Source: Diploptera punctata
Taxonomy: Eukaryota; Arthropoda; Insecta; Blattodea; Blaberidae
Assembly: GCA_030220185.1 (NCBI GenBank)
Contig: JASPKZ010001598.1
Location: forward strand, 1,508,501-1,572,500
Reading direction: 5' to 3'
Length of the DNA: 64,000 nucleotides
In this document: piece after piece, positions 10,258 through 20,540 of the stretch
How the letters are laid out: each line of letters begins with the position of its first letter
Numbering within the stretch: position 1 is the stretch's first letter
Made by a program: the position numbers and the translations under genes
Notes under the pieces: model-generated
Seen by the model: the letters and a program-made list of their open reading frames with translations, nothing else
Databases searched by the model: none
What the model was told of the DNA's origin: nothing

Positions 10258-10985
10258 AAGAATCCAAAATTATGAGTCATTATGAAATACACCAAGAAAA
10301 TATACCTATATTCTGCTGGTGATGGGATCAGTTTCGAAAGGCCTTCAGTTTATATTTTGGAAATACTTTATAACAGAGAATTTTTTTTTCTAAGTTCCTA
10401 TCATACACCATGCGCAAGCGCCAACAAACACGAAGCTGTTTACACTATAGAATCAAGGGATGCAGTCAAAATATACACGATATTTAACGAACTTAACAGC
10501 TAACCTAAAGCAATTTAAGTAGGCCTACTCTAACCTGTGAAAGATCAACCTAAAAGCTAACTTAACACAAATTAAAGACCCTAATCTGTGAAAGAATGTA
10601 ACGCCCAAAAATAAATAAGTTAGTAAGTTTTGAAATTCTGAAATAGGCCTATACAATTAATTAGCACATACTCTAAGTTGGCTACTTAAAACACGTCTTT
10701 GTTGTGGCATAGAATATTTTTTGTTAAAATCAATATGGCTGCCACTCTTCATGCTACATATGTAGGCTAATTAAATATCATATAAAAAAATATTGAAATA
10801 TTCGTTAGAAAATTTAAAAATCATTGTAAATGGTGCGAAATTATTTGAAAATGAAACCCTAAGAATAAAATTTGACAGGAGTTTATGAAGGAATTAAAAA
10901 AAGTCGCGTCACATGTTGCAAAGTTTAGTCAATATTTTTGAAAGTTGACAAGACGAACCTACAAAAGGTAAATAATTGTATAACT
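10258..10985. other. AT-rich stretch, nothing recognised
   Basis: A 73-codon frame at 10282-10503 has no recognisable motif. Scattered TAGGCCTA octamers (10522, 10646). No repeat partner seen. Confidence 0.45.
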
Positions 10986-12235
10986 TTGTGTTACTTACTT
11001 ACTCACTGGCACTATCGAACCCGTAGGTTCATGGCCGCACGGACATAAGCTCTCCATACATCCCTATCCTGAGCTAATGCTTTCCAATCATTCCCTGTAT
11101 AATCTACTTCCCTCAAATCATAGTTAATGTTATTCTCCCACCTCATTCTTGGTCTACCAAACTGGGCGTTTTCCCTCTGGCTTTCCTACAAGAAGCTTCC
11201 ATGCACGTCTTTCATTCCCCATACGCGCAACATGTCGTGCCCATCGCAGTCTACGAGACTTAACTGTTCTTATTATATCTGGCTTCCTATAAAGACCAAG
11301 TAGTTCATTGTTATGTAGTCTTCTCCATTCAGCTGTCTGTTCATCTCTCTTTGGTCCAAAAATTTTTCTAAGAACTTTATTCTCAAATACTTGTAATCTC
11401 CTTTCCTCCCTTAAAGTAAGAGCCCATGTTTCGCACCCATATAATATAACTGGTAGAATAATAGTTTTATATATTTTCAGTTTAACGTTTTTTGAAAGGA
11501 GTTGGGACATCAAAAGTCTATGCAATGCATAATGGCATGCATTTCCAGAATTGAGCCTATGTTTAATTTCTTTGTGCATCTCATTCCTATTTGTGATTAC
11601 TGTTCCTAGGTATTTGAATTCAGCCACTTCCTCAAAATTTCCCTCATTTGTCACTAGCTGTCCATTTCCATTATATACTGAATTTCTACGTGTGACCATA
11701 TATTTAGTTTTACTGATATTTACTTCCAGTCCTAATTTCTTAGTGTTACTCAATAGTGTGTGCGTGTTGGCCTTTAGTATCTCCTCGCTATCGGCCAGAA
11801 GTACTACATCATCAGCATAAACTAACAGCTTATTATTACCATTGAGTTGTAAGCCTTCCTCATTCTCTAAAGATTTAATGGCATGCTCTAGTACAAAATT
11901 AAATAGTAGAGGAGATAGTGCATCTCCTTGCTTCAACCCATTCTGGATTTCAAAAGTGTCTGAAAACTGTTTGCCTACACGCACCCTACTCTTTAAGCCA
12001 TATAGACACATTCGTATAAGTCTAACTAACTTTTTAGGAATTCCGAACTCCAGCAGGATACTATATAACTTCTCCCTCTTAATTGAATCGTATATCTTTT
12101 GGAAGTCTATGTATAGTTGATGTACAGTACCATTATATTCCCATTTATTTTCTAGAATCTGTCTTAAGCTAAAAATCTGATCTGTTGTAGACCTATTTCT
12201 TCTAAATCCACATTGATGATCACCCATGTTACTAT
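10986..12235 (-). mobile_element. LINE family A, best-preserved copy
   Basis: Minus-strand element of ~1.25 kb, 5' truncated at the start of the RT fingers and ending in a (TTAC)n-complement tail at 10986-11010 after GCACTATCGAACCCG. It contains the frame at 11154-12227. A single extra A at about 11159-11162 (CCAAACTGGG against CCAACTGGG in other copies) throws the GRPRMRW tail out of frame. A short possible TSD (TGTTACT, 10989 and 12227) is unconvincing. Confidence 0.95.
11154..12227 (-). CDS. Reverse transcriptase, LINE family A (partial)
   Basis: 357 codons from an ATG that is probably internal to the original ORF2. RT copies element RNA at the nicked target. Motifs in order: QCGFRRNRSTTDQI (res. 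4-18), LYIDFQKIYDSI with the first catalytic Asp (~38-50), NGLKQGDALSPLLFN (motif B, ~92-108), LLVYADDVVLL (YADD, ~134-144), LEVNISKTKYM (~163-173), FKYLGTVITNRNEMHKEI (~200), then KTIILPVILYGCETW, FGPKRDE and RRLRWARHVARMGNERR. No RNase H. The endonuclease and N-terminal half are missing, and the GRPRMRW end is lost to a 1-bp insertion. Catalytic residues are present but the element cannot be autonomous. Confidence 0.93.
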   Translation of the reverse strand: MGDHQCGFRRNRSTTDQIFSLRQILENKWEYNGTVHQLYIDFQKIYDSIKREKLYSILLEFGIPKKLVRLIRMCLYGLKSRVRVGKQFSDTFEIQNGLKQGDALSPLLFNFVLEHAIKSLENEEGLQLNGNNKLLVYADDVVLLADSEEILKANTHTLLSNTKKLGLEVNISKTKYMVTRRNSVYNGNGQLVTNEGNFEEVAEFKYLGTVITNRNEMHKEIKHRLNSGNACHYALHRLLMSQLLSKNVKLKIYKTIILPVILYGCETWALTLREERRLQVFENKVLRKIFGPKRDEQTAEWRRLHNNELLGLYRKPDIIRTVKSRRLRWARHVARMGNERRAWKLLVGKPEGKRPVW

Positions 12236-12339
12236 TTTAATTGTTCCTGGTTTGAGCTTATTAGTCTGTTATTTTATGTTTAGTGATTAAATAAAATAAA
12301 ACTGTTAAAGTTTTATACGATTTTCATAGCCTATTTATT

Positions 12340-13040
12340 TTCAACTTTTATAAGATTCATGATGTGTTCCGTTGAGGTTTATTCAAAATTAATATAAAAT
12401 TATAGAATATTCACCTGAAAGGTCCGTCTCCTCAACTTAATTAATCATTTAACTGTAGCGCTTTCGGGACTTGTCCCATCATCGGCAGGATTCAAAACTG
12501 GTGTTTCACTGAAGATCTGGTAGAGGGGGTTGCATGTATTGGGTTCGTTTTCGTTTATCAGGCTGTCGTTGTGAGCTGCTTTCATGATTTCCGTCTCTTC
12601 CAGTACGTTTATCTTCGCTGGATTATTTTCTCTGTGCATTACTGTTAGGGTGTTTTCAATATTTAACATGCGATGTCCTTCATGGATAACGTGTTTTGCA
12701 TAGCTTGATTTCCCTTCTGCGTGAATGAAGTCTCGAAAATGTTCTTTTAATCTGATGTTAAAACTCCTGTTTGCCCTTCCTATATAAAATTTGTTGCAGT
12801 CCTTACATGTCAGTTTATAAACTCCTTTGCTGTTGAAAATGTTATTTTCTTCAATGTTATTGTTTATTATGTTGTTTAATTTGTTATTGGTTCTGTATGC
12901 TATTTTTACGTTTTTATCGGCTTTCTTTAGTGCATTGGCTAATTTTGTCGTTTCTTTTCCTGTGTATGTAAGTTTTAATACAAATTCGTTACAGCTGTTT
13001 CGGTAGGCTACTTTGTGCCTTCTTCAGACGATTACTACTT
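12340..13040 (-). mobile_element. Penelope-like element, 5' truncated, joined to another PLE 3' end
   Basis: Minus strand: GIY-YIG frame 12990-12445, then a 3' region (CCGATGATGGGACAAGTCCC, GAAAGCGCTACAG) matching 32040-32200. At its upstream edge (12975-13035) lies a different PLE-type 3' signature, CTGAAGAAGGCACAAAG...CCGAAACAGCTGT, so two PLE pieces are joined head to tail, as in tandem or pseudo-LTR PLE arrangements. Confidence 0.8.
12445..12990 (-). CDS. PLE GIY-YIG endonuclease, open but 5' truncated
   Basis: About 180 uninterrupted codons, with no start codon because the 5' part is missing. Early residues KLTYTGKETTKLANALKK and NNKLNNIINNN form the linker. The nuclease core is GVYKLTCKDCNKFYIGRA (12835-12780) followed by NIRLKEHFRDF, with the C..C pair before YIG typical of PLE GIY-YIG domains. 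Then KHVIHEGHRM, NPAKINVLEETEIM and a serine-rich end at the TAA at 12445. The family pairs this nuclease with a telomerase-like RT to nick DNA. This is the best open PLE nuclease frame in the window; the RT is absent. Confidence 0.85.
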   Translation of the reverse strand, partial: NEFVLKLTYTGKETTKLANALKKADKNVKIAYRTNNKLNNIINNNIEENNIFNSKGVYKLTCKDCNKFYIGRANRSFNIRLKEHFRDFIHAEGKSSYAKHVIHEGHRMLNIENTLTVMHRENNPAKINVLEETEIMKAAHNDSLINENEPNTCNPLYQIFSETPVLNPADDGTSPESATVK

Positions 13041-13720
13041 GTTATTTTATAGTTTTTAAGCCTAATTTAGGTGCGAAAATCCACATTTTAGAGCCTAAGA
13101 GTGTGAGGTCAGGTTATAGCCCTAAGTTAAACCTATTAGAAGCTGCGATATGTTCATGACAGGCATATATAATACGTAACAAACAAGCGTAACTGAACCA
13201 GGACAAGTGGTGTTTCTAGGAACGCTAATTATGTCTTACTTAACATGTAATTATTACTGTTTCTACTTGAGTAAAGTTGGTACCCTTGGTAGCAAATTGC
13301 AATTCCATACATAGAATAACCTTAGAGGCTGCTTGTCTAGTGGTCAAAACATCTGGCTACCTGTGTCAGAGGTCTTGAATGCATTTACAGTGTGAAATTC
13401 AACATCAATAATTATAAGGTCATTAATTACAAGTGTGTGAAGTGATTCGCGCCTAATTATAGCCTTTTCACTTGATCATCTCCACATAAATGACTTCATC
13501 TTAAAGTTTTTTAGCTCAGCAACGGATTAACTTTACAAATCTAGTTCATTATAATACGGTTAAATTCACATATCGTCTCCTATAGAAGTACACCTCAACA
13601 ACAGGCCTAGCCTATAACAGTAACTGACGAAGTGGTATGGATATAAACATTGAGAATAAACCACATTATCGCCATATTTCCCCCTAGGGCCGAAATGCTG
13701 AAGCATCACTTTTATTGCTA
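13041..13720. other. AT-rich stretch, nothing recognised
   Basis: No motif-bearing frame and no internal repeat partner. Confidence 0.45.
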
Positions 13721-13721
13721 C

Positions 13722-13723
<2 letters not shown>

Positions 13724-13811
<88 letters not shown>

Positions 13812-13828
13812 GTAATAATAATAATTTG
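13724..13828 (+). repeat. (AAT)n microsatellite
   Basis: About 30 AAT units with one AGT interruption near 13811. No recognisable LINE tail on either side, unlike 14203-14265. Confidence 0.95.
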
Positions 13829-13859
13829 AATTTTTTCATTTATTCCACTTACTTGTGTT

Positions 13860-14110
13860 TTGCACTCTTTTAACTTTACTATCTAACCTCTCTTGGTTAA
13901 CTCTTGTTTTTTTCGACCCCGACGCTATTAGGGCATCCGAGGGCTAGGGAGTCTTTCCTTTCTTCCATTTCTTCTTTCCTTTATTTTCTTTTCTTCTCCA
14001 GAAAAGCCTGACCAGAGGCTATAAGATGGCAGCCCCATCACTGGTCTTGCCTTCCTTTGGCCGGCAACCAATCGAAGGGACTATTATTATGCTTTCAAGT
14101 CTTATACTAG
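13860..14110. other. Pyrimidine-rich stretch, possible old repeat
   Basis: Contains GGGCATCCGAGGGCTAGGGA and a CTTTCCTTTCTTCC run, less AT-rich than its surroundings. It looks like an interspersed repeat but has no second copy here. Confidence 0.3.
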
Positions 14111-14114
14111 AATT

Positions 14115-14202
14115 TCCCGGAACGAAGATCACTGGGCCGTCCTATGAAACGCTGGAGGGAAAATTTTCTATAGGATCGTAACAGGCCTTGGCCTAATACT
14201 TG
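14115..14202 (+). mobile_element. LINE family F, extreme 3' end
   Basis: ATCACTGGGCCGTCCTATGA, then GGATCGTAACAGGCCTTGGC, matches in reverse 18770-18880 and 49175-49260. It encodes the tail GRP-(M/K)-RW. It runs straight into (AAT)n. Confidence 0.75.
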
Positions 14203-14264
<62 letters not shown>

Positions 14265-14335
14265 TTTTATTTATTCTGACAGAGTTAAGGCCATAAGGCC
14301 TTCTCTTCCACTCAACCAGCACAAATACAAATAAA
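14203..14335 (-). mobile_element. LINE family E 3' end with (AAT)n tail
   Basis: (AAT)n at 14205-14264, then TTTTATTTATTCTGACAGAG, TTAAGGCCATAAGGCCTTCT and CTTCCACTCAACCAG. Read on the minus strand this is the family E 3' UTR ending in (ATT)n. Same arrangement at 31818-32000. Confidence 0.7.
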
Positions 14336-14365
14336 TATTTGACAAATATAGATATACACTATACC

Positions 14366-14712
14366 GCTGTGGTCTCGAGATAGCGTGCTGCCTTGTCACG
14401 CAGCGGGCCCGGGTTCGATCCCCGGTCGGGGCAGTTTTTCTGGGTGAGGTTTTTATCGGGGTTTTTCCTCATTGTAAGACAAATGTCAGGAAAACTTTAA
14501 GGCCCAAACGGTCCCCGAAATCATATGGGCATCATCCTTATCATTATCATCCTTACCATTATCATTATCATCATCATTCTTCACCGGTGTGGAAAGCAAC
14601 GGAAAGCTACCACACCTACACAATTCCCTAGTAAAGCTGCAAGCATAGCATGAAAATGCTATGATTGCAGTGAAGGACCTGCCTTCGGGCAGAATTACTA
14701 TGGATGGACTAA
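14366..14712 (+). mobile_element. tRNA-derived SINE S1, full length
   Basis: Head CCGCTGTGGTCTCGAGATAG, box B GGGTTCGATCCCC (14412-14424), body TTTTTCTGGGTGAGG and GACAAATGTCAGGAAAAC, (ATC/ATT) repeats, then GGTGTGGAAAGCAACGG and a hairpin zone (GCATAGCATGAAAATGCTAT), ending CTGCCTTCGGGCAGAATTAC. About 345 bp. The most abundant SINE here (10 copies). Confidence 0.9.
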
Positions 14713-14774
14713 TTATAAACAGTTAAAGATATATTAAATGTAGCAATGTAAATTTCATGTACATACAATATTTT

Positions 14775-14853
14775 ATACGATAATAATAATAATAATACTT
14801 ATGACGATGATTATAATAATAATAACAACAATAATTTATTTATTTATTTATTT
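14775..14853 (+). repeat. (AAT)n and (TTTA)n microsatellites
   Basis: Two degenerate AAT tracts (14781-14836), then TTTATTTATTTATTTATTTA at 14834-14853, the tail of LINE family I on the minus strand. Confidence 0.85.
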
Positions 14854-15475
14854 ATATACAGAATTTTAATGTTTACACATCTTTCTGTGCCTAAAGTTTT
14901 ATTTTTCTTCTCCACTCGTCTCTCTTCATCCAATCCATGTCTTCCAGTCCCCTTACTCTCATTCCAGTTCTTATTTCCTGCATCCACGAGTTTCGAGATC
15001 TTCCTCTCCTCCTTCTTCCAGGTAGACACCATTCCAATGTTTTCCTGGGTAATCTTTCTTCTTGTATTCGTCGTACGTGCCCATACCAGTTTAATTGCTT
15101 ATACTGTATATAATCTACTATTGAATAACCAATATTAATTTTTTTCTCTTATGACAGTATTTCTTATTTTGTCTAATTTTGAACATCTTGCTGCTCTCCT
15201 CAAGAAATCCATTTCCATTGACATAAGTTTTTGTTCTAAGTTTTTGTTGAATTTCCAAACTTCAGCTCCATATGTGACAGTACTTCTCACTATTGAATTA
15301 TATATTTTTAACTTATTTTTCCTGGTTATATGTCTGTTCCATAAGACTCCATTCATCATTCCAATTATTGCTCTACCTTTATTTATTCTGTTCTTAATAT
15401 CACTTTCTTTTTTATCCTCTTTATCTAATTTTACTCCCAGATACTCAAATTCTTCACATCCTCTAAAATAATAAT
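14834..15475 (-). mobile_element. LINE family I 3' end
   Basis: Minus strand: KLIYNSIVRSTVTYGAEVW-like text (15300-15240), EMDFLRRAARCSKLDKIRN, then NWYGHVRRIQEERLPRK and PGRRRRGRSRNSWMQEI (GRP..W degraded to GRSRNSW). Two short frames (15135-15359, 14844-15032) cover it with a break between them. Ends in (AAAT)n. Confidence 0.8.
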
Positions 15476-15512
15476 AATAATAATGATAATAATAATAATA
15501 ATAATAATAATA
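15476..15512 (+). repeat. (AAT)n microsatellite
   Basis: About 12 units with TGAT and ATG interruptions, between LINE I and a LINE E fragment. Confidence 0.9.
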
Positions 15513-15529
15513 TGATAAATTATAGGAGA

Positions 15530-15705
15530 AACGCCAATTAATATATGTACCTTACACTGGGTAATGATAAAGTCGAGGTTAGAGCAAATATAAATTTAGA
15601 TTTCTTTTAAAATATGCCAATGTCCGGCAGTCCCTTATTTCTTGTGGTAGGGAATTCCAGTTGCGAGAAGGGAAGATCATCATTTTCATTTCTTCATATG
15701 TTATA
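15530..15705 (-). mobile_element. LINE family E, RT C-terminal fragment
   Basis: Minus strand reads PSRNWNSLPQEIRDCRTLAY then FKRNLNL (15680-15600), the hallmark end of CR1/Rex-like RTs (W.SLP..IR....L..FK..LK). Homologous to FTVSLARTWNSLPSYVRD at 21640-21580. Confidence 0.75.
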
Positions 15706-16250
15706 TTGTGTTTTATTACTTTATTATTATTTTTGCGATAATTTTGTTCATACATAGTAGTTATAATTTATTATATAAAATGTAGATTGATCAGGGAACT
15801 ATGTTTTCATCTACGCCACTGGACAACGATGTCATTAGGTTCATGTGGCCAATGAAATCACACTTGACATGTGTTTCTGCTTACATTACAACCTAAACTA
15901 ACTTATACACCTCACTGATAATATTCTTTTAACAATTAATAAATTTAATTATTTATGAAAATAATATTAAGAATAACAAATATTTGTACTTGTTTTGTTT
16001 TAAATATTGTATAATCGTAAAATTAGTTTTCTATATCTCATTATTTTCCTTTGTTTTTTTATATACACTAGACAGGGAAAATTTAATATGTCTTGCTTGT
16101 ACACATTTTATTATTAGTTTTAGTCTTAATTTTAACTAACATTAACTGGTTGTATTATAGATCGTAATATATTACATATTATCTTTTTGATCAAACTTTT
16201 ACTTAGTATTTAATATTAGAGTTAATTAAGATTGTTATATTCTGATGTAA
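15706..16250. other. AT-rich stretch, nothing recognised
   Basis: No motif or repeat partner seen. Since it lies between two family E pieces it may include unrecognised E 3' UTR. Confidence 0.4.
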
Positions 16251-16357
16251 TATAGGCCTATGTTTGTCCTGGTGAGTGGAAGAGAAGCCCACATGGCCTT
16301 AACACCACCAGGCTAAATAAATCTAATCTAATCTAATCTAATCTAATCTAATCTAAA
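16251..16357 (+). mobile_element. LINE family E 3' end with (TCTAA)n tail
   Basis: CCTGGTGAGTGGAAGAGAAG, CCCACATGGCCTTAAC, ACCACCAGGCTAAATAAAT, then eight TCTAA units. The pentamer replaces the (ATT)n tail of other copies, so tail units vary within one family. Confidence 0.75.
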
Positions 16358-16394
16358 CTAAGGCCTCCTAAGGCCTGTAGTGGGATCACTTTTA

Positions 16395-16465
16395 TGTTTA
16401 CCCTGGTTGAGTGGAAAAGATGGCCACAATGTCTTAACTCCACCAGGCTAAATAAATAAATCGGG
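16395..16465 (+). mobile_element. LINE family E 3' end, second copy
   Basis: TTTACCCTGGTTGAGTGGAA, then TGTCTTAACTCCACCAGGC and TAAATAAATAAAT. Lies 40 bp after the previous copy in the same orientation. Confidence 0.7.
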
Positions 16466-16469
16466 ATGC

Positions 16470-17420
16470 TAAAAACTGTATTAAAATTCAGATGATCTGC
16501 CTAATTTGGAAGAGGTGGCAACCCTAGCCCTAAATGACACTGTAAAGTTCTAGTCATCATCTTCATGGTAGGCCGTCGGCCCGTTCCGCTCTCAGAATTC
16601 ATCTTCCCAATGTCTTCTAGGATGTCCCACATCTCTATAGCCTTGAGGCTGGTACAACAGTGCTTGTTTGTTAGCCTAGAAGAGTCCATACTTAAAATAT
16701 GTTCATGCCATTTTTGTTTATAGTTTTGTACTTTTTCCATTTAGATTAAAGATTTTGAGTTCTTACCTAATTGTTTCACTAGGAATGTGGTCTCTTAGAG
16801 TAGCCTATATCCTGCAACGTATCTGAGGAACTTCATCTCTGATGTTTCTAGTAATCTTCTGTCTGTTCTATTCATGGCCCAATTCTCTGATCCATATGTC
16901 ACAATGGGAACTGCCATTACCATATAAAACTTTAGTATTGTTTCTTCTTCTTGTTTTTGTTTGTAGTGTTCTTGTAATAGTCCCACACATACTTTGAAAT
17001 TTATAATTTTTTTCATACTTATAGGCCTATATCATTTTCCCAATTGTAAGATATGTGACATCCTAAATATTTAAAATTCTGTACTTGTTCGATCATTTCA
17101 TCGTTCAAAACTATTTTCGATCGAACTGCATATTTTCACCGAAAGGCCATTGTTTTTGTTTTCTTCGTTAAAATCTTGAGATTATATTTCTCCATGGTTT
17201 TCTTGAGCAATAGTGTGGCTTTTTGTAATTGATTTTCTGATTCTGCACATATGATATTTTTTTTTTTAGCCCATGTTTTCCCTTTACAGAGATTTAGGCG
17301 CTCTCCCCCTACAGGGAAGAATTTGAACCATACTAATTTAGTTACACTTGTTTTCGTATAGATGCCATTTTTGAGTGGTCCGTGGTCAGCTTTCTGCCTC
17401 ATACTGACATCTAGGAAACC
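16470..17420 (-). mobile_element. LINE family K fragment (RT thumb to C-terminus)
   Basis: Minus strand, in three short frames: IICAESENQLQKATLLLKK, YNLKILTKKTKTMAFR (17240-17140) follow the catalytic motif position; then FKYLGCHISY-like text, FYMVMAVPIVTYGSENWAM (16930-16870), SEMKFLRYVAGYRLL, and QKWHEHILSMDSSRL (16715-16670). The H..RM helix is present but the GRP..RW end is replaced by divergent sequence. A ~950-bp decayed element. Confidence 0.75.
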
Positions 17421-18555
17421 AAGGTAGTACTAGGACGGGAAAATTCGGTAAATTTTGCTTAGAGGTCTTTCCATTCAGGCTTAAGGATTTTTTAAGAGCC
17501 TGAAAATCTTCAGACTCGGGACCCACGGCTTAAAGTCCCTCCCGGAATACTTGCTATGATATGATCGTCTGAAAACATAATTAATTGTGTCTACAATGGT
17601 AGTTCCTAGTTTAGAATGTTTACTTAGCTGGGTTTGCCACTCGTAAAGTTCTAGTTAGGCCTATTGCCCATTTTATAAGACTATGCAGTAGGCCCCTACA
17701 GCCTACCTGCTAAAATCACACATACTAGGCTTATGAAATAAAAAAAGAATCATATAAATTTGTATTTTATCAATGTGAGTTAGCATCAGTTTGGTTTATG
17801 GAACGAAACCGACATCATTTGTTACTCCCTTTGGGACGTGATTTTTTGTTTGCACGATGTCTGTTCTCATTTTCAAATACTGCCGCCAGAGTAATCAAAT
17901 AACAGAGTGACATAATACCTTGAACTGAAAATGGCAATGATTAAAAATACTGACAGATGAAATTGAGTGTACATGATTACAATATTAAGTTAGAAGGCAC
18001 AGAAGCACAGATGAAAACACCACTTTTCACTCCTGATCATACGGGATTTAACAATTACAAGGCATATCTAAGTTAATCAATAACCGAATTAAGTATTTAT
18101 AGATGTTTAATGAACTTTTATAACACGAAATTTCAGCAAATGATTCTAACTTGATACTGCTTTTTTATTAGAGTCGTGCAAATAAAAAATAACACTTGCA
18201 AATTACATCAAAGTATAATTGTTTCAAAAAGAGCTCCTAATTCCGCACGGATTACTAATTTCAGTTGTTTTTTGTCAGGATTACGCCTAATAAAATTTTA
18301 CATTGTCTCAGATGGTACCATTTGTTATTCGTATTGGAAGATCCCGAGTTAAAACCCCGGTGTCGATCAACCTGATATTTTCCACAGGTGTCAAGATAAA
18401 TGCAAAATTGACATTTTATTGCTATGATCCATTTTATCATAATCACCAATTCTTGGTAAGCGAATCATTAAAATTTAATCAGCGAACTTCAGAAAACACG
18501 TAACACAAGAATATAAAAAACACAGCGTACGGTAGTAATGTAGGCCTACATAACC
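17421..18555. other. AT-rich stretch, nothing recognised
   Basis: Short frames at 18261-18503 lack motifs. No repeat partner noticed. Confidence 0.45.
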
Positions 18556-18752
18556 TAAAAATATGATCTTATCTTTTACCAATAACACTGAGCAACAAAA
18601 AAGAAACTTTTTTTTTTGTCTCGGAAAGAAATATAGCCTATGTGATTCTGATAGATATTTTTCTCCTGAATTCAAATATGATATCGGTTTTTCTCCATCA
18701 CGCAAGGTTACCGAGAGACAGAAATTTATAATTTCAAACACTTTAATATTTT

Positions 18753-19218
18753 CTTGTTCTTCTTTTTCTTATTTTTCTTCTTCTTCTTCTTCTTCCTTCC
18801 AAGTATTAGGCCAAGGCCTGTAATGATCCTATAGAAAATGTTTCCTCCAGCGTTTCATAGGACGGCCCAGAGATCTTCGTCCTCTTGGTATATAATTATA
18901 AACAGCTTTGGAGATTCGATTTGAACTCATTCTTTCTAAATGGTGTTTCCAATTTAGTTGGTACTGTTTAATAGCCTATATTCCAAAATTGGCGTAGTCT
19001 TCAATTCTTTTAAGATATCGGTGTTCCTTTTCCAATCCCATCTGGTGTAACCCGCTGTTCTGCGCATGAATCTCATTTCACAAGCCGTTATTCTGCTTTA
19101 TAGTTGTCTTTTTAGTGTCCATGCTTCACTACCATAGCCAAAGTGTTATATAGCCTAAACGTAATCTGGTATTTTTTTTTCGTACAAGGGATGGTTTCAT
19201 AACTTGATTAATATTTTA
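18753..19218 (-). mobile_element. LINE family F, 466 bp, with 11-bp TSD
   Basis: Minus strand: YGSEAWTLK-like start, ITACEMRFMRRTAGYT (19090-19045), NTDILKELKTT, and a tail GRP(M/L)KRW around 18860, ending in a GAAGAAGAA-rich tail (18770-18796). Flanked by TTTAATATTTT at 18742-18752 and 19219-19229; R5 copy 1 at 5960-5970 shows the unoccupied site. Confidence 0.85.
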
Positions 19219-19579
19219 TTTAATATTTTGTACATTCATAACTACACAATATTCGAACATTCTGACTCACTTAGAAAGTAAGAAATGACGATTTTCTGCT
19301 ATATTTCGCCTGTGGAGCATCCCTCTTGATGGTCCAACAATAATCGGCCAGCATATTAGGATTCAATTTGCCTTGATATCTCTTTTCCATAGCTGAAATC
19401 TCCTGAGTTAGCTCATTTGGTTTTATTTTACAATGGACAAAAGGACGAAAAAAACGTTTATTAAAAAATAATTATTTAAATCCATTAATTGAAATTTAAA
19501 TAAAAAACTGTGGGTGGTGGAGAAATTCCTAATACATATTTGAAAACACGATAAAAAACTGCATTAAGTACAACTATTG

Positions 19580-20006
19580 ACACTCTTCTTCTTCTTAAAC
19601 ATAATTTGTAGGATTTTCATTCTGTTTGTTTCTAAAATCACTCCTCGGAGGAAGACGTATTGGATGTTCATTCACTGTCTATCCATCTCTTGGTTGGTCT
19701 TCCTCTTGTTCTTCTCCCGTCCATTGATCTATCTTCTTCAGCTCTTTTTGGAAGTCGGTTTTCTTCCATTCTTTCTATATGACCCTTCCAATATTTTCGT
19801 CTATCTATAATAAATTTGGTTATGTCTTGAATATGACATTTGTCCCTAATTTCTGTGTTGTGTATTTTATCAAATAATGTTTTCCCCTGAATAGTTCTTA
19901 AGATCTTCATTTCACGTGTGGTTATTATCTGTTTAGTTTTTGTTGTATCAGCCCATAGTTTCTGCTCCATATAGGATATGATAACTGGTCGAACTATCGT
20001 TTTGTA
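19580..20006 (-). mobile_element. LINE family L 3' end, nested in R5
   Basis: Minus-strand 100-codon frame (19970-19668): QIITTREMKILRTIQGKT, DKIHNTEIRDKC, YWKGHIERMEENRLPKR, then GRRTRGRPTKRWIDSE, a complete GRP..RW tail. It ends AAGAAGAAGAG and splits R5 with a short apparent TSD TATTG (19575-19579, 20007-20011). Confidence 0.82.
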
Positions 20007-20149
20007 TATTGGTACTCATGAGATAAAAATCATGTTGACCAGTGTAATAGCAGCAGTAAGCTTCAAAAATATACTAACTTATAGTCTTAGTGATACTTTT
20101 CTTAAGTCGTTAATACTAATAAAATTCATTGTTAAAACCGTTGAGGTGG

Positions 20150-20540
20150 AGAGCCTTCTTCTTCTTCTTCTACTACAAGGTTTAAGCTATGTAGCCTGTT
20201 CCGGCGAAGTTAAAAGTGGAGTCCATCTTCTACGTGGTCGGCCAACATCTCTTGTTCCTCTGGAATTATACAGGAAGGTTCTTTTTGGTATTCTTTCGTT
20301 GTTCATTCTCATTAAGTGTTCTGTCCATTTCTTATTATTTTCGCTGATTTTATCTTCAATTTTATATATATATATATATGTAATTCTTCTCGTATAGTTT
20401 CATTCCTTATTCTATCCGCTCTTGTGCATCCTTTCACATTATGTAGAAATAGCATTTCCGCTGTCTGTATCTTGCTTTCATCCCTTGATTTCATTATCCA
20501 ATTTTCACTTCCATACAACAACAAAGGAACAGCCATTGTC
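20150..20540 (-). mobile_element. LINE family H 3' end
   Basis: Minus-strand frame 20542-20312 reads TMAVPLLLYGSENWIM, IQTAEMLFLHNVKGCTR and ADRIRNETIREELHIY. It continues, broken by a (TA)n at 20365-20380, into text shared with 38545-38730 (NFAGTG, CIA..L). GAAGAAGAAGAA tail at 20155-20168. Confidence 0.8.

Larger units (their letters stand above)
18560..20060 (-). repeat. Repeat R5, copy 2, split by two LINE insertions
   Basis: Blocks 18560-18752, 19219-19579 and 20007-20060 together match R5 copies 1 and 3 in reverse. The middle block encodes, on the minus strand with no break, ISAMEKRYQGK followed by LNPNMLADYCWTIKRDAPQ and KYSRKSSFLTF (19405-19285), the best version of the relic peptide. 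Confidence 0.8.

Noticed and set aside
14400..14435. tRNA gene candidates from GGTTCGATCCCC-type box B motifs
   Set aside because: Each lies in a repeated SINE head with a non-tRNA body; no canonical cloverleaf.
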